64,000 nucleotides of DNA from Planosporangium thailandense (GCF_011947195.1 NZ_JAATVY010000021.1:47215-111214), one strand, 5' to 3'. Positions 33,096-43,577 are shown, numbered from the stretch's first letter. The notes: generated from the letters alone by a model not told the origin. Translations and numbers: made by a program.

Positions 33096-33647
33096 GTGAC
33101 CGTGCAGCCGATCCGCCTGTTCGGCGACCCGGTGTTGCGTACTCCGGCTGAGCCGGTTGTCGACTTCGACAAGGAGCTGCGCAAGCTCGTCGAGGACCTG
33201 ACCGAGACGATGCGCGACCAGAGCGGCGCCGGCCTGGCGGCCCCGCAGATCGGCGTGAGCCTGCGGGTGTTCACGTTCGACGTCGACGACGTGCTCGGGT
33301 ACATGGTCAACCCGGTGCTGGAGTTCCCCGACGAAGAGGAGCAGGACGGCCCGGAGGGCTGCCTGTCCATCCCGGGGCTGTACTTCGACACCAAGCGCCG
33401 GCAGAACGTCATCGCCAAGGGCTTCAACGTCTACGGCGACCCGATGCAGATCGTGGGCACCGGCCTGATGTCGCGCTGCGTCCAGCACGAGACCGACCAC
33501 CTCGACGGCGTGCTGTTCGTCGACCGGCTCGACCGCTCCGCCCGTAAGGAGGCCCTGCGGGCCATCCGCTCGGCGGACTGGTACGACCCGTCCAATCCGC
33601 CCCAGATCAAGGTGAGCCCGCACGGCTCCCGGGGTATCTTCGGCTAG
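33096..33647 (+). CDS. def: Peptide deformylase
   Basis: 183 residues. Removes the N-formyl group from new proteins. All three active-site motifs are intact: GAGLAAPQ (44-51), EGCLS (87-91, metal Cys89) and QHETDH (130-135, His131, Glu132, His135). GTG 33096 is chosen because AGGGAG is spaced 9 bases upstream; a TTG at 33066 would add ten basic residues and lies before the ribosome binding site. fmt follows after 2 bases, so formylation and deformylation enzymes are co-expressed. Confidence 0.95.
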   Translation: MTVQPIRLFGDPVLRTPAEPVVDFDKELRKLVEDLTETMRDQSGAGLAAPQIGVSLRVFTFDVDDVLGYMVNPVLEFPDEEEQDGPEGCLSIPGLYFDTKRRQNVIAKGFNVYGDPMQIVGTGLMSRCVQHETDHLDGVLFVDRLDRSARKEALRAIRSADWYDPSNPPQIKVSPHGSRGIFG

Positions 33648-33649
33648 CC

Positions 33650-34591
33650 ATGCGCATCGTCTTCGCCGGTACGCCCGCCGTCGCGCTACCCGCCCTCGAC
33701 GCCATCGCGGCCTCCCGCCACGACCTTGTCGCCGTGGTGACCAGGCCGGACGCGCCTGCCGGCCGGGGCCGCCAGCTCCAGCGCTCGCCCGTGGGCGCGT
33801 GGGCCGACGAGCGGGGCATCGAGGTGTTGACCCCGCAGCGCCCGCGCGAGCCGGAGTTCCTGGACCGACTGCGGGAGATCGCCCCGGACTGCGTGCCGGT
33901 GGTCGCCTACGGCGCCCTGGTCCCGCCGGTCGCGCTCGAGATCCCGCGCCACGGCTGGGTCAACCTGCACTTTTCGCTGCTGCCCGCCTGGCGCGGCGCC
34001 GCGCCGGTACAGCACGCGATCACGCACGGCGACGAGTTGACCGGCGCGAGCGTGTTCCAGTTGGAGGAGGGGCTGGACACCGGCCCGGTCTTCGGCACCC
34101 TGACCGAGCCGGTCAAGCCGTCGGACACCGCCGGTGATCTGCTCGACCGGCTCGCCCGGTCGGGCGCGGGGCTGCTGGTCAACGTCCTGGACGGGATCGA
34201 GGCCGGCGCGCTCGAGCCGGTGCCGCAGCCGCACGAGGGGGTCACGCTCGCGCCGAAGGTGACCGTCGAGGACGCGGCGGTGCGGTGGGGCGACCCGGCG
34301 TTCGCGGTCGACCGGCGCATCCGCGGCTGCACCCCCGCCCCGGGCGCCTGGACGACGTTCCGTGGCGAGCGGGTCAAGCTCGGCCCCGTCACGCCTGCGG
34401 CGGGCGGGCCGGCGCTGTCGCCGGGGGAACTGCTGGTGGAGCGGGGCCGGGTGCTCGTGGGTACGGCCACCGACCCGGTCGCGCTGGGGGAGGTGCGCGC
34501 GGCCGGCAAGAAGCCGATGGCTGCCGACTCCTGGGCGCGCGGGGTGCGCCCGGCCGCCGGTGAGCGCTTCGGGGTGGACGGCGCCGCGTGA
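33650..34591 (+). CDS. fmt: Methionyl-tRNA formyltransferase
   Basis: 313 residues. Formylates Met-tRNAi with 10-formyl-THF. It starts [20 protein letters not shown]. The catalytic block [20 protein letters not shown] (about 103-122) has the conserved Asn, His and later Asp ([10 protein letters not shown]). The C-terminal OB-like domain includes [16 protein letters not shown] 33650 is 2 bases after def. It shares a GTGATGG junction with rsmB. Confidence 0.96.
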   Translation: MRIVFAGTPAVALPALDAIAASRHDLVAVVTRPDAPAGRGRQLQRSPVGAWADERGIEVLTPQRPREPEFLDRLREIAPDCVPVVAYGALVPPVALEIPRHGWVNLHFSLLPAWRGAAPVQHAITHGDELTGASVFQLEEGLDTGPVFGTLTEPVKPSDTAGDLLDRLARSGAGLLVNVLDGIEAGALEPVPQPHEGVTLAPKVTVEDAAVRWGDPAFAVDRRIRGCTPAPGAWTTFRGERVKLGPVTPAAGGPALSPGELLVERGRVLVGTATDPVALGEVRAAGKKPMAADSWARGVRPAAGERFGVDGAA

Positions 34592-36138
34592 TGGGTGAGG
34601 CGGGACGCCCGGCAGGCCGACGGCCCCAGGGCGGGACGGGCCGGGACCAGCGGCGCGAGGGCTCGGCGGGCCGTGACCAGCGGCGCGAGGGCGGCGTGGG
34701 CCGCGACCAGCGGCGCGAGAGCGGCGTGGGCCGTGACCAGCGGCGCGAGGGCGGCCCGAGGCGGGACAGCCGACGGCGTCCACCCGCCGATCCGGCCCGC
34801 CGGGCCGCCTACGACGCCGTGTCGGCGGTCCACCGCGACGACGCGTACGCCAACCTGGTCCTCCCGCGGCTGCTGCGGGAGCGCGGGCTGCGCGGGCGCG
34901 ACGCCGCCTTCGCCACCGAGCTGACGTACGGCACCCTGCGGCTGACCGGCACGTTGGACGCGATCATCGCGGTGGCGGCCGACCGGGACGTGGCGCGCAT
35001 CGACCCGCCGGTCCGGGACGCGCTCCGGCTCGGCACGTATCAGCTGCTGCGGATGCGGGTCGCCGCGCACGCCGGCGCGAGCACGACGGTCGACCTGGTC
35101 CGGGCGCTCGCGCCGGGAGCGGTCGGGTTCGCCAACGCCGTCCTGCGCCGCGTCGGCGAGCGGGACTGGGACGGCTGGATCGAACGGCTGGCCGCCGACG
35201 CCGACCCGGTCCGCCGGCTCGCGCTCGCCCACGCCCATCCCGAGTGGATCGTGCGGGCGTTCAGCGAGTCGCTGCGCGCCGACAGCGACGAGACCGCCCG
35301 GGCCCTGGCGGCCGACAACGTCGCGCCGCCGGTGCACCTGGCGGCCCGGCCGGGGCTCGTCACCGCCGCCGAGCTGGCCGCCGACGTCGGCGGCCAGGTG
35401 GGCCGGTACTCGCCGTACGCGGTCTACCTGCCGGGCGGCGCGCCGGGCGAGATCCGCGCCGTCCGGGAGGGCCGCGCCCACGTTCAGGACGAGGGCAGCC
35501 AGCTCGTGGCCGCGGCGCTGGTGAACGCGGCCGTCGACGGGGCCGACGAGCGCTGGCTGGACCTGTGTGCCGGCCCGGGCGGCAAGTCGGGGCTGCTCGG
35601 TGCGCTCGCCGCCCAGCGGGGCGCCGCGCTGACCGCCGTCGAGGTCACCCCGCACCGGGCCGACCTCGTCGCGGCCGCCACCCGCAACCTGCCGGTGACG
35701 GTGGTGACCGCCGACGGGCGGGACGTCGGAGCCATCGCCGAGCTACCCGCGCAGGGCTTCGACCGGGTACTGGTGGACGCGCCCTGCACCGGCCTGGGGT
35801 CGCTGCGCCGCCGCCCGGAGTCACGCTGGCGCCGCCAGCCGTCGGATCTGCCGCCGCTGACCCGGCTGCAGCGCGAGCTGCTCGCCGCCGGTCTGCGCGC
35901 GGTGCGCCCGGGCGGCGTCGTCGCGTACGTGACCTGCTCGCCCCATCTGGTGGAGACCAACGTGGGGGTGACGGAGGCCTGCCGGCGGTCGGGGTACCCG
36001 GTCGAGCTGGTCGACGCGCGGCCGTTGCTGCCGGCGGGCATGCCGGAGCTCGGTGGCGGCCCGAGCGTGCAGTTGTGGCCGCACCGGCACGGCACGGACG
36101 CGATGTTCCTGGCGGTGCTGCGCCGGGGCGAGGCATAG
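34591..36138 (+). CDS. rsmB: 16S rRNA m5C967 methyltransferase, repeat-expanded N-terminus
   Basis: 515 residues, about 40-60 more than usual. The extra N-terminal part carries four tandem copies of a GRDQRRE(G/S)-type decapeptide, encoded by a 30-bp DNA repeat at 34638-34757. Then follow a NusB-like RNA-binding domain (from [20 protein letters not shown]) and a Rossmann methyltransferase. SAM loop [11 protein letters not shown]; motif [10 protein letters not shown] with Cys399; motif VI VTCS with nucleophile Cys449. It methylates C967 of 16S rRNA. ATG 34591 and the adjacent GTG 34588 are both possible starts; the stop of fmt overlaps either way. Confidence 0.92.
   Translation: MGEAGRPAGRRPQGGTGRDQRREGSAGRDQRREGGVGRDQRRESGVGRDQRREGGPRRDSRRRPPADPARRAAYDAVSAVHRDDAYANLVLPRLLRERGLRGRDAAFATELTYGTLRLTGTLDAIIAVAADRDVARIDPPVRDALRLGTYQLLRMRVAAHAGASTTVDLVRALAPGAVGFANAVLRRVGERDWDGWIERLAADADPVRRLALAHAHPEWIVRAFSESLRADSDETARALAADNVAPPVHLAARPGLVTAAELAADVGGQVGRYSPYAVYLPGGAPGEIRAVREGRAHVQDEGSQLVAAALVNAAVDGADERWLDLCAGPGGKSGLLGALAAQRGAALTAVEVTPHRADLVAAATRNLPVTVVTADGRDVGAIAELPAQGFDRVLVDAPCTGLGSLRRRPESRWRRQPSDLPPLTRLQRELLAAGLRAVRPGGVVAYVTCSPHLVETNVGVTEACRRSGYPVELVDARPLLPAGMPELGGGPSVQLWPHRHGTDAMFLAVLRRGEA
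34638..34757 (+). repeat. Four in-frame 30-bp tandem repeats in rsmB
   Basis: Units at 34638, 34668, 34698 and 34728 share GACCAGCGGCGCGAG and end GGCGGCGT or similar. Each encodes ten residues of the type [10 protein letters not shown]. Copies differ by only a few bases, suggesting recent or maintained duplication. Confidence 0.92.
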
Positions 36139-36179
36139 ACGAGGTGTACGCGGGTCGGACCCGGACCGGTCCGCATCCG

Positions 36180-36185
36180 TACACT
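36180..36185 (+). promoter_or_regulatory. rpe -10 element, leaderless start
   Basis: TACACT ends 6 bases before GTG 36192 with no ribosome binding site, suggesting transcription starts at the start codon. Confidence 0.5.
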
Positions 36186-36191
36186 GACCGC

Positions 36192-36914
36192 GTGGTTGCT
36201 TCCCCGCTCATCGTTGCTCCGAGCATTCTCGCCGCTGATTTCGCACACCTGGCCGATGAGGTGCACGCCGTCGAAGGCGCCGCCGACTGGTTGCACGTCG
36301 ATGTGATGGACAACCACTTCGTGCCGAACCTGACGATCGGGCTGCCGGTGGTCGAGAGCCTGCGCAAAGCGACGACGATCCCGTTCGACTGCCACCTGAT
36401 GATCGAGGCGCCGGACCGGTGGGCGGTGGGGTATGCCGAGGCCGGGTCGTACAACGTGACGTTCCACGCGGAGGCGGCCGCGGACCCGGTCGGCCTGGCC
36501 CGGGATCTGCGGGCGGCCGGGAGCAAGGCCGGGCTGGCGATCGACCGGGACACCCCGGTCGAGCCCTACCTGGAGCTCCTACCGCACTTCGACACTTTGC
36601 TGATCATGACGATCAAGGCCGGCTTCGGCGGCCAGAAGTTCATCCCGCAGCTGCTGGACAAGGTGCGCGCCGCGCGCCGGCACGTGGCCAGCGGCCAGCT
36701 GGAGCTGCGCATCGAGGTCGACGGCGGGATCGCCGACGACACCATCGCGGCGGCGGCGGAGGCCGGCGCGGACGCGTTCGTGGCGGGCACCGCCGTCTAC
36801 GGGGCGGCCGATCCGGCGGAGGCGGTCCGGCGGCTGCGCGCGCGGGCGACGAGCGCGGTGGCCGGCGGCGCGACGGCATCGGGTGCGGGCACAAGTCCGA
36901 CGACCATGAGGTAG
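36192..36914 (+). CDS. rpe: Ribulose-phosphate 3-epimerase
   Basis: 240 residues. TIM-barrel enzyme of the pentose phosphate pathway. It starts [20 protein letters not shown], with the metal-site blocks [17 protein letters not shown] (about 35-51) and [11 protein letters not shown], then [14 protein letters not shown] and EVDGGI. The C-terminal 20 residues are a Gly/Ala/Thr-rich tail beyond the family's usual end. GTG 36192 lies just after a -10 hexamer. The frame is open upstream through the rsmB shadow, which is not coding. Confidence 0.94.
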   Translation: MVASPLIVAPSILAADFAHLADEVHAVEGAADWLHVDVMDNHFVPNLTIGLPVVESLRKATTIPFDCHLMIEAPDRWAVGYAEAGSYNVTFHAEAAADPVGLARDLRAAGSKAGLAIDRDTPVEPYLELLPHFDTLLIMTIKAGFGGQKFIPQLLDKVRAARRHVASGQLELRIEVDGGIADDTIAAAAEAGADAFVAGTAVYGAADPAEAVRRLRARATSAVAGGATASGAGTSPTTMR

Positions 36915-36928
36915 ACGAGGAGACTGCC

Positions 36929-37903
36929 GTGAGCGTCGAGGGGGTCGGGGCCGGCGTAGGTCTGACCGAGTCACGTCCGGATCTGCTGATCGTCGTCGAC
37001 GACGACGTCGACATCGCGCGGTTCGTCGAGGTCAACCTCACCCTGGAGGGGTACCGGGTGCTGCTCGCCCACGACGGCGAGGAGGCGCTGGCCCTGATCG
37101 AGCGGCACCAGCCCGCGCTGGCGATCATCGACCTGATGATGCCCAAGATCGACGGTCTCGAGCTGACCCGCCGACTGCGCGCCAACCCGCTGACCGCGCC
37201 GATGCCGATCATCATGCTGACCGCCCGGGGACTGACCGTGGACAAGGTGCTCGGCCTGACCGCCGGCGCCGACGACTACCTGGTCAAGCCGTTCGACACG
37301 ATGGAGCTGGTGGCCCGGGTGCAGACCACCCTGCGGCGCAACCAGGAGGCCCGGGAGATCTCTCCGCTGACCGGGCTGCCGGGCAACACCCGCATCCTCC
37401 GGGAGATCGCCGACCGGGTGAACGGCGGCACCGACTACGCCGTGTGCCACATCGACATCGACCGCTTCAAGAGCGTCAACGACGTGTACGGGTTCGCCCG
37501 CGGCGACGAGTTCATCAGCGCCCTGGCCCGCTCGCTGCACCGCGCCGTCGTGGCGGTCGGCCTGCCGCCGGCCTTCCTCGGGCACATCGGCGGCGACGAC
37601 TTCATCGTGGTGTGCACCCCGGAGCAGGTGTACCCGGTGACCGAACGGGCGGTGACCGACTTCGAAGCCGCCGCCGACGCGTTGTACGACCCCGAGGACC
37701 GGGAACGCGGCTACGCCGAAGTCGTCAAGCGCAACGGTGAGATCCAGCGGGCCGCGCTGGTCACCCTGTCGATCGGGGTGGCGGTGTCGACCAACCGGCG
37801 CCACACCAGCCCCCGCGAGATCATCGAGATCGCCACCGAGATGAAGACCGTAGCCAAGGGCCACGACGGCTCGTACGTGGCGATGGACCGCCGCCGCGCG
37901 TGA
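36929..37903 (+). CDS. Response regulator with GGDEF domain (GGDDF variant)
   Basis: 324 residues. The receiver domain (about 16-135) has the acidic pocket Asp24-26, phospho-acceptor Asp68 in IIDLMMPKIDG, Thr98 and Lys120 in LVKPFD. The GGDEF domain (about 145-320) starts SPLTGLPGN, with metal Asp176 in CHIDIDRF and the signature GGDDF at 221-225. No RxxD inhibitory site precedes it. The GG(D/E)EF fourth position is Asp rather than Glu, so diguanylate cyclase activity is possible but unproven. No histidine kinase is adjacent. GTG 36929 has GAGGAGAC upstream, 14 bases after rpe. Confidence 0.88.
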   Translation: MSVEGVGAGVGLTESRPDLLIVVDDDVDIARFVEVNLTLEGYRVLLAHDGEEALALIERHQPALAIIDLMMPKIDGLELTRRLRANPLTAPMPIIMLTARGLTVDKVLGLTAGADDYLVKPFDTMELVARVQTTLRRNQEAREISPLTGLPGNTRILREIADRVNGGTDYAVCHIDIDRFKSVNDVYGFARGDEFISALARSLHRAVVAVGLPPAFLGHIGGDDFIVVCTPEQVYPVTERAVTDFEAAADALYDPEDRERGYAEVVKRNGEIQRAALVTLSIGVAVSTNRRHTSPREIIEIATEMKTVAKGHDGSYVAMDRRRA

Positions 37904-37985
37904 GCCGCGACACGGCGGTGTGAGATCCGTCGCTCACGGCGGGTCAGGGCGCCGGTCGGTGTGCAAGACTCGCAGAGTACCCACC

Positions 37986-38133
37986 ACGCGCTGGCGGGGC
38001 TCGGTGAAAGTCCGAACCGGCGGTGATCGGTCTCGTGTGAGACCGGCAGCCCGCGACCCGGTCACATCCGGTGACCGGTGGACCTGGTGAAATTCCGGGG
38101 CCGACGGTGAAAGTCCGGATGGGAGGCAGCGCG
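37986..38133 (+). promoter_or_regulatory. FMN riboswitch (RFN element)
   Basis: All conserved blocks of the RFN element are present in order: GGGGCTCGGTGAAAGTCC, ACCGGCGGTGATCGG, AGCCCGCGACC, CTGGTGAAATTCCGG, GCCGACGGTGAAAGTCC and GGATGGGAGGCAGC. The closing stem P1 pairs GCGCT (37988-37992) with AGCGC (38128-38132). Downstream, CCTCCT (38197-38202) could mask the ribE SD AGGAGG (38242-38247). GGAGG at the riboswitch 3' end could compete for the same CCTCC. That suggests translational control. Confidence 0.93.
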
Positions 38134-38256
38134 CGGGAGTCGGCCGTGTATTCGGCCGCCGGGTGCCGTGCGTGTTTTCCCGCCGGCCACCCGTCCCCTC
38201 CTGCTCGTGGCCGCCCGCGGCTTCGCCGGCGCCGCGCGCGAAGGAGGCTGCGGGCG

Positions 38257-38853
38257 TTGTTCACCGGCATCATCGAAGAGCTGGGCACCGTCGTCGGCTG
38301 GTCGGCCGACCACTCCCGCCTGATCGTCCGCGGCGAGGCCGTCGCCGCCGACGCGCGGCACGGCGACTCGATCGCCGTCAACGGCGTCTGTCTCACCGTC
38401 GTCGAGGTCGACGGCGGCGTCTTCACCGCCGACGTCATGAAGGAGACGTTCGACCGGACGTCGCTCGCGTCGCTCGTACCCGACGACCCGGTCAACCTGG
38501 AGCGCGCTGCGACCCTGGCCACCCGCCTCGGCGGCCACCTCGTCCAGGGGCACGTCGACGGGGTCGGCACGATCGTCAGCCGCCAGCCGGGTGAGCACTG
38601 GGAAGCCGTCCGGTTCACCCTCCCGCCCGCGCTCGGGCGGTACGTCGTGGAGAAGGGCTCGATCGCCGTGGACGGCGTGTCGCTCACGGTCACCGCCGTC
38701 GGCGCCGACTTCTTCTCCGTCGGCCTGATCCCGACCACCCTCAAGCTCACGACGCTCGGGCACAAGGGCGTCGGCGACCCGGTCAACCTGGAGATCGACG
38801 TGATCGCCAAGCACGTCGAGAAGCTGCTGGCCGGCCGGGACGAGGTCGCGTGA
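38257..38853 (+). CDS. ribE: Riboflavin synthase alpha chain
   Basis: 198 residues. Dismutates two lumazines to riboflavin. Two tandem lumazine-binding barrels: LFTGIIEELG with SIAVNGVCLTV, and LVQGHVDGVGTI with SIAVDGVSLTV. The start is TTG 38257, supported by AAGGAGG (38241-38247) and by the universal MFTGI beginning; no ATG or GTG fits. ribD, which usually accompanies it, is missing, so the deaminase/reductase step must be encoded elsewhere. The FMN riboswitch upstream controls the group. Confidence 0.95.
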   Translation: MFTGIIEELGTVVGWSADHSRLIVRGEAVAADARHGDSIAVNGVCLTVVEVDGGVFTADVMKETFDRTSLASLVPDDPVNLERAATLATRLGGHLVQGHVDGVGTIVSRQPGEHWEAVRFTLPPALGRYVVEKGSIAVDGVSLTVTAVGADFFSVGLIPTTLKLTTLGHKGVGDPVNLEIDVIAKHVEKLLAGRDEVA

Positions 38854-39548
38854 TGGGTACCCTGCGCTGGCTGCTCGACGCCCAGGTGCACATCGGCGGC
38901 TCCGCCGTGCTCTGGCGCGAGATCATCGGCAACGTCTTCGGGCTGGCGTCGGCGCTGCTCGGCATGCGCCGCCTGGTGTGGGCGTGGCCGATCGGCATGC
39001 TCGGCAACGCCCTGCTGTTCACCGTCTTTCTCGGCGGGGTGTTCGTCACGCCCCAGGCCGTCGACCTGTACGGGCAGGCCGGCCGGCAGGTGTTCTTCTT
39101 CGCGGTGAGCGTGTACGGCTGGTGGCGCTGGTCGCGTAACCGCCGGACCGGGACGGCGCCCGACGCCGGCGCGGTCGTCCCGCGCTGGGCCACCAACCGC
39201 GAGCGCGCCCTGCTGCTCGGCATGCTGGTGGTCGGGATGGCGCTGGCCTATCCGGCCCTGAAAGCCCTCGGGTCGTGGGGGCCGCTTCCCGACGCGTGGA
39301 TCCTGGTGGGCAGCCTGCTCGCCACGTACGGGATGGCGCGCGGCTGGGTGGAGTTCTGGCTGATCTGGATCGCCGTCGACGCCGTCGGGGTGCCGCTGCT
39401 GCTGCAGGGCCGGTTCTACCCTTCGGCCGCCATGTACGGCGTGTACGGGCTCTTCTGCGCCTGGGGCTTCGTGTCCTGGCTGCGGACGGCCCGGGTGCTG
39501 CGCCGGCGTACCGAGTCGGCGCCGAGTCACGTGGAGGTCGTGGCATGA
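38853..39548 (+). CDS. PnuC-family transporter, probably riboflavin uptake (RibM type)
   Basis: 231 residues with about seven hydrophobic helices, including [20 protein letters not shown] and [37 protein letters not shown] is typical of the PnuC family. Family members import nicotinamide riboside, thiamine or riboflavin. Its place inside an FMN-riboswitch operon between ribE and ribBA supports the RibM/PnuX riboflavin-uptake subgroup. ATG 38853 and the in-frame GTG 38850 are both possible; GACGAGG lies upstream. It overlaps ribE by one base and ribBA by four. Confidence 0.85.
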   Translation: MGTLRWLLDAQVHIGGSAVLWREIIGNVFGLASALLGMRRLVWAWPIGMLGNALLFTVFLGGVFVTPQAVDLYGQAGRQVFFFAVSVYGWWRWSRNRRTGTAPDAGAVVPRWATNRERALLLGMLVVGMALAYPALKALGSWGPLPDAWILVGSLLATYGMARGWVEFWLIWIAVDAVGVPLLLQGRFYPSAAMYGVYGLFCAWGFVSWLRTARVLRRRTESAPSHVEVVA

Positions 39549-40780
39549 CCGGGTTCGCCGACATCGAACGGGCCATCGCGGACATCGCCGCCGGCCGGCC
39601 GGTGATCGTCGTGGACGACGAGAACCGCGAGAACGAGGGCGACCTCATCTTCGCCGCCGAGCTCGCCACTCCGGAGCTGCTGGCCTTCACCGTCCGGTAC
39701 ACGTCGGGCTTCATCTGCGCGCCGCTGACCGCCGACGACGCGGACCGGCTGGAGCTGCCGCCGATGTACCACACCAACCAGGACCGGCGCGGCACCGCGT
39801 ACACGGTGACCGTCGACGCCCGCGAGGGCGTCACCACCGGCATCTCGGCGGCGGACCGGGCGCACACCATCCGGCTGCTCGCCGATCCGGCGACCTCGCC
39901 GGCCGATCTGGCCCGCCCCGGTCACGTCGTGCCGCTGCGGGCGCGCAAGGGCGGTGTGTTGCGCCGGCCGGGCCACACCGAGGCCGCGATCGACCTGACC
40001 GAGCTGGCCGGGCTGCGGCCCGCCGGGGTGCTGTGCGAGCTGGTCAACGACGACGGCACGATGATGCGCCTGCCGGAGCTGGAGAAGTTCGCCGCCGAGC
40101 ACGGCCTCACGCTGATCTCGATCGCCGACCTGATCGCGTACCGGCGGCGTACCGGTACACAGGTCGAGCGGGTCGCCGAGGCGCGCATCCCCACCGAGTT
40201 CGGCGTCTTCCGGGCCGTCGGCTACCGCGCCGAGTTCGACGACTCCGAGCAGGTGGCGCTGGTCTTCGGTGACCTCGGCGACGGCCGGGACGTGCTCGTG
40301 CGGGTCCACTCGGAGTGCCTGACCGGCGACGTTTTCGGCTCGCTGCGCTGCGACTGCGGACCGCAGCTGAAAGCCGCGATGGCCCGGGTGGCCGCCGAGG
40401 GGCGCGGGGTGGTGCTGTACATGCGCGGCCACGAGGGCCGGGGCATCGGGCTGATGCACAAGCTGCAGGCGTACCAGCTGCAGGACGCCGGCCGCGACAC
40501 GGTCGACGCGAACCTGGAGCTGGGGCTGCCGGCGGACGCGCGCGACTACGGAACGGGGGCGCAGATCCTCGTCGAGCTCGGCGTGAAGAGTATGCGGCTG
40601 TTAACTAACAATCCGGCCAAAAGGGCGGGCCTGGAAGGGTACGGTCTGGAGATCACCGGACGGGTGGCCCTGCCCGTGCGCCCGCACCCCGAGAACGTGC
40701 GGTATCTGCGCACCAAGCGGGACCGGATGGGGCACCTGCTGGAGGGCCTGGATCAGATGACGGCGGAAGGGTTGGTGTAG
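39545..40780 (+). CDS. ribBA: Bifunctional DHBP synthase / GTP cyclohydrolase II
   Basis: 411 residues. The N-terminal RibB half (1-205) makes dihydroxybutanone phosphate from ribulose 5-phosphate. It has [13 protein letters not shown], and the GHTEAAIDL block. The C-terminal RibA half (206-411) opens GTP. Its zinc site is [15 protein letters not shown], with [13 protein letters not shown], the catalytic Tyr region DYGTGAQIL, and [17 protein letters not shown]. Ribulose 5-phosphate is also the rpe substrate. It overlaps pnuC by ATGA. Confidence 0.97.
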   Translation: MTGFADIERAIADIAAGRPVIVVDDENRENEGDLIFAAELATPELLAFTVRYTSGFICAPLTADDADRLELPPMYHTNQDRRGTAYTVTVDAREGVTTGISAADRAHTIRLLADPATSPADLARPGHVVPLRARKGGVLRRPGHTEAAIDLTELAGLRPAGVLCELVNDDGTMMRLPELEKFAAEHGLTLISIADLIAYRRRTGTQVERVAEARIPTEFGVFRAVGYRAEFDDSEQVALVFGDLGDGRDVLVRVHSECLTGDVFGSLRCDCGPQLKAAMARVAAEGRGVVLYMRGHEGRGIGLMHKLQAYQLQDAGRDTVDANLELGLPADARDYGTGAQILVELGVKSMRLLTNNPAKRAGLEGYGLEITGRVALPVRPHPENVRYLRTKRDRMGHLLEGLDQMTAEGLV

Positions 40781-40783
40781 CAG

Positions 40784-41260
40784 ATGGCTGGACACGGGAT
40801 TCCCGACCTCGAGGTGGTGGACGGGGCCGGGCTGACCCTCGGCATCGCCGTCAGCCGCTGGCACTCCGACCTCACCGAGCAGTTGCTCGAGCGCGCGACG
40901 CAGGCGGCGAAGGCCTGCGGCGTCGAGCACGTGACGGTCGCGCGGGTCGCCGGCTCGGTGGAGCTTCCGGTGGTCGCACAGGCCCTCGCGCGCCGGCACG
41001 ACGCCGTCGTCGCGCTCGGGGTGGTGATCCGTGGGGACACCGCCCACTTCGAGGTGGTCTGCCAGGCGGTGACCGAGGGGCTGACCCGGGTCGCCCTCGA
41101 CGAGTCCAGGCCGGTCGCGCACGGCGTGCTCACCGTCGACACGTACGAGCAGGCCCACGACCGCGCCGGCTTCCCCGACTCGCCCGAGGACAAGGGGTGG
41201 GACGCCACCGTCGCGGCGCTCGACGCCGTGCTGACGCTCCGCCGGGTGCTCCGGTCGTAG
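40784..41260 (+). CDS. ribH: Lumazine synthase
   Basis: 158 residues. Condenses dihydroxybutanone phosphate with the pyrimidine intermediate. It has the start of the fold LGIAVSRWHSDLTEQLL, the phosphate loop VAGSVELPVVAQAL, and catalytic His in VVIRGDTAHFEVV. ATG 40784 is 3 bases after ribBA. It is the last gene of the riboflavin group. Confidence 0.96.
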   Translation: MAGHGIPDLEVVDGAGLTLGIAVSRWHSDLTEQLLERATQAAKACGVEHVTVARVAGSVELPVVAQALARRHDAVVALGVVIRGDTAHFEVVCQAVTEGLTRVALDESRPVAHGVLTVDTYEQAHDRAGFPDSPEDKGWDATVAALDAVLTLRRVLRS

Positions 41261-41320
41261 GGTGGCGGCCCGCCGGTGGCGGTGCCAGGCTGGAACCGTC
41301 GATCGATGCGGGGGGCTGAC

Positions 41321-41764
41321 ATGGCGACCGACTTCGACCGGCCGACCGACCCCACCGAGGGGTGGCAGGCCGATCACATCCGCCGGTACGTCGACACCGA
41401 CGGCCTCGACGGCCACGAGTGGCGGCCGGGCGTCTTCACGCTGCTGCTGACCACGCGGGGCCGTCGCTCGGGTCAGGCGCGGCGCAACGCGCTGATCTAC
41501 GGGCGCGACGGCGACCGGTACGTCGTCGTGGCGTCCAAGGGTGGCCACCCGGAACATCCCGACTGGTACCGCAACCTCAGCGCCGACCCGAACGTACGGG
41601 TGCAGGTGCTCGGCGACCGGTTCGACGCCCGGGCCCGGACCGCCACGCCGGAGGAGCGGGCGCGGCTGTGGCCGCAGATGGCCCGGATCTTCCCGCCGTA
41701 CGAGGAGTACCGGAAGAGCACCGAGCGCGAGATCCCGGTGGTGATCCTGGAGCCGACCGGGTGA
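41321..41764 (+). CDS. Deazaflavin (F420)-dependent nitroreductase-family protein
   Basis: 147 residues. It resembles the DDN/F420H2-dependent split-barrel reductases: [20 protein letters not shown] (about 43-62), [19 protein letters not shown] and NPNV-like [10 protein letters not shown]. The C-terminus [19 protein letters not shown] is typical. Such proteins use reduced F420, whose deazaflavin precursor shares the riboflavin intermediate, so its place beside rib genes is suggestive. ATG 41321 is selected with GGGGG upstream; an ATG at 41306 is an alternative. Substrate unknown. Confidence 0.83.
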   Translation: MATDFDRPTDPTEGWQADHIRRYVDTDGLDGHEWRPGVFTLLLTTRGRRSGQARRNALIYGRDGDRYVVVASKGGHPEHPDWYRNLSADPNVRVQVLGDRFDARARTATPEERARLWPQMARIFPPYEEYRKSTEREIPVVILEPTG

Positions 41765-41838
41765 CCGGCGGACGGGTCCTGAGTGGGTCCCGTATCGCAC
41801 CAGGTGGAACCGGTGTGATGTGAGGCGGGCAACCCTGG

Positions 41839-41844
41839 CAGACT
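41839..41844 (+). promoter_or_regulatory. hisE -10 element, leaderless start
   Basis: CAGACT ends 8 bases before GTG 41853, without a ribosome binding site. Confidence 0.4.
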
Positions 41845-41852
41845 CAGGGCCC

Positions 41853-42116
41853 GTGAAGACGTTCGACGACCTGTTCGAGGAGCTGCGGGGCAAGGCCGCG
41901 GCCCGTACGCCCGGTTCCGGCACCGTCGCCGCCCTGGAGCGCGGGGTGCATGCGATCGGCAAGAAGGTCGTGGAGGAGGCGGCCGAGGCGTGGATGGCCG
42001 CCGAGCACGAGGGGCGCGAGCGGACCGCGGAGGAGATCTCCCAGTTGCTGTACCAGGTGCAGGTGCTGATGCTCGCGACCGGGCTGGAGCTGGAGGACGT
42101 GTACCGACATCTGTGA
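41853..42116 (+). CDS. hisE: Phosphoribosyl-ATP pyrophosphatase
   Basis: 87 residues. Second step of histidine synthesis, hydrolysing PR-ATP to PR-AMP. MazG-like helical fold with [14 protein letters not shown] (metal-binding acidic helix) and [22 protein letters not shown] 41853 gives the family start [11 protein letters not shown]; upstream codons are not conserved-looking. hisG follows 49 bases later. The rest of the his genes are elsewhere. Confidence 0.94.
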   Translation: MKTFDDLFEELRGKAAARTPGSGTVAALERGVHAIGKKVVEEAAEAWMAAEHEGRERTAEEISQLLYQVQVLMLATGLELEDVYRHL

Positions 42117-42165
42117 CGCCTCGCGTCGTCGTGTCCGCCGAAAGTCCCGCCAAGGAGCTTTGAAC

Positions 42166-43017
<852 letters not shown>

Positions 43018-43033
43018 TCGCCGGCCGGCGTGG

Positions 43034-43039
43034 CACACT
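43034..43039 (+). promoter_or_regulatory. -10 element for the PH-domain gene, leaderless start
   Basis: CACACT ends 8 bases before GTG 43048, with no ribosome binding site. Confidence 0.35.
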
Positions 43040-43047
43040 CGATTCTC

Positions 43048-43530
43048 GTGAGCACGTCTCTGAACCAGTCGGTCAGCTTCCGTCCGCGTCGACTCCGCGT
43101 CGTGTGCTGGGTGTCGGCGGTCGTCGTCTTCGCCGTGTTCACGGCCGTCTCGTTCGGCCTGCACGGTCCGTTGGGCGACGGTGCTCCCGGCAGCTTCCAG
43201 CGCGGTGACCAGGCCGCGATGATCGGTATCGGGGTGCTGGCGGCGCTGGGGATCCTGCTGTTCACCCGGCCGCGGGTGGTCGCCGACGACCGGGGCATCC
43301 ACGTCCGCAACGTCCTGGGCGGTTACGACCTGGAGTGGGGCATCGTGCGCGCGGTGCGGTTCTCGCGCGGCGCGCCGTGGGCGAGCATCGAGCTGGACGA
43401 CGACGACGTCGTGAGCGTGCTGGCGGTGCAGGCGGCCGACAAGCAGTACGCGGTGGAGGCGGTGCGCGCGTTGCGCGCCATGCTGGAGTCGCGCCGGGCG
43501 GCGACGTCCGCGCCGGCCGAGGGCAGCTGA
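43048..43530 (+). CDS. PH-domain membrane protein
   Basis: 160 residues. Two membrane helices (VVCWVSAVVVFAVFTAVSFG, and AAMIGIGVLAALGILLF) precede a small C-terminal bacterial PH-like domain. That domain has VVADDRGIHVRNVLGGYDLEW, RAVRFSRGAPWASIEL and a closing helix AVEAVRALRAMLE. The pattern matches the PH_6/bPH group of actinobacteria. Function unknown; it often follows hisG. GTG 43048 is chosen because a -10-like CACACT lies 8 bases upstream and an upstream GTG would fall on that hexamer. Confidence 0.8.
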   Translation: MSTSLNQSVSFRPRRLRVVCWVSAVVVFAVFTAVSFGLHGPLGDGAPGSFQRGDQAAMIGIGVLAALGILLFTRPRVVADDRGIHVRNVLGGYDLEWGIVRAVRFSRGAPWASIELDDDDVVSVLAVQAADKQYAVEAVRALRAMLESRRAATSAPAEGS

Positions 43531-43577
43531 TCGTCCGCTGTCGGTTCTGATCGCTGACGGCGTCCACGGTGCGCCGA

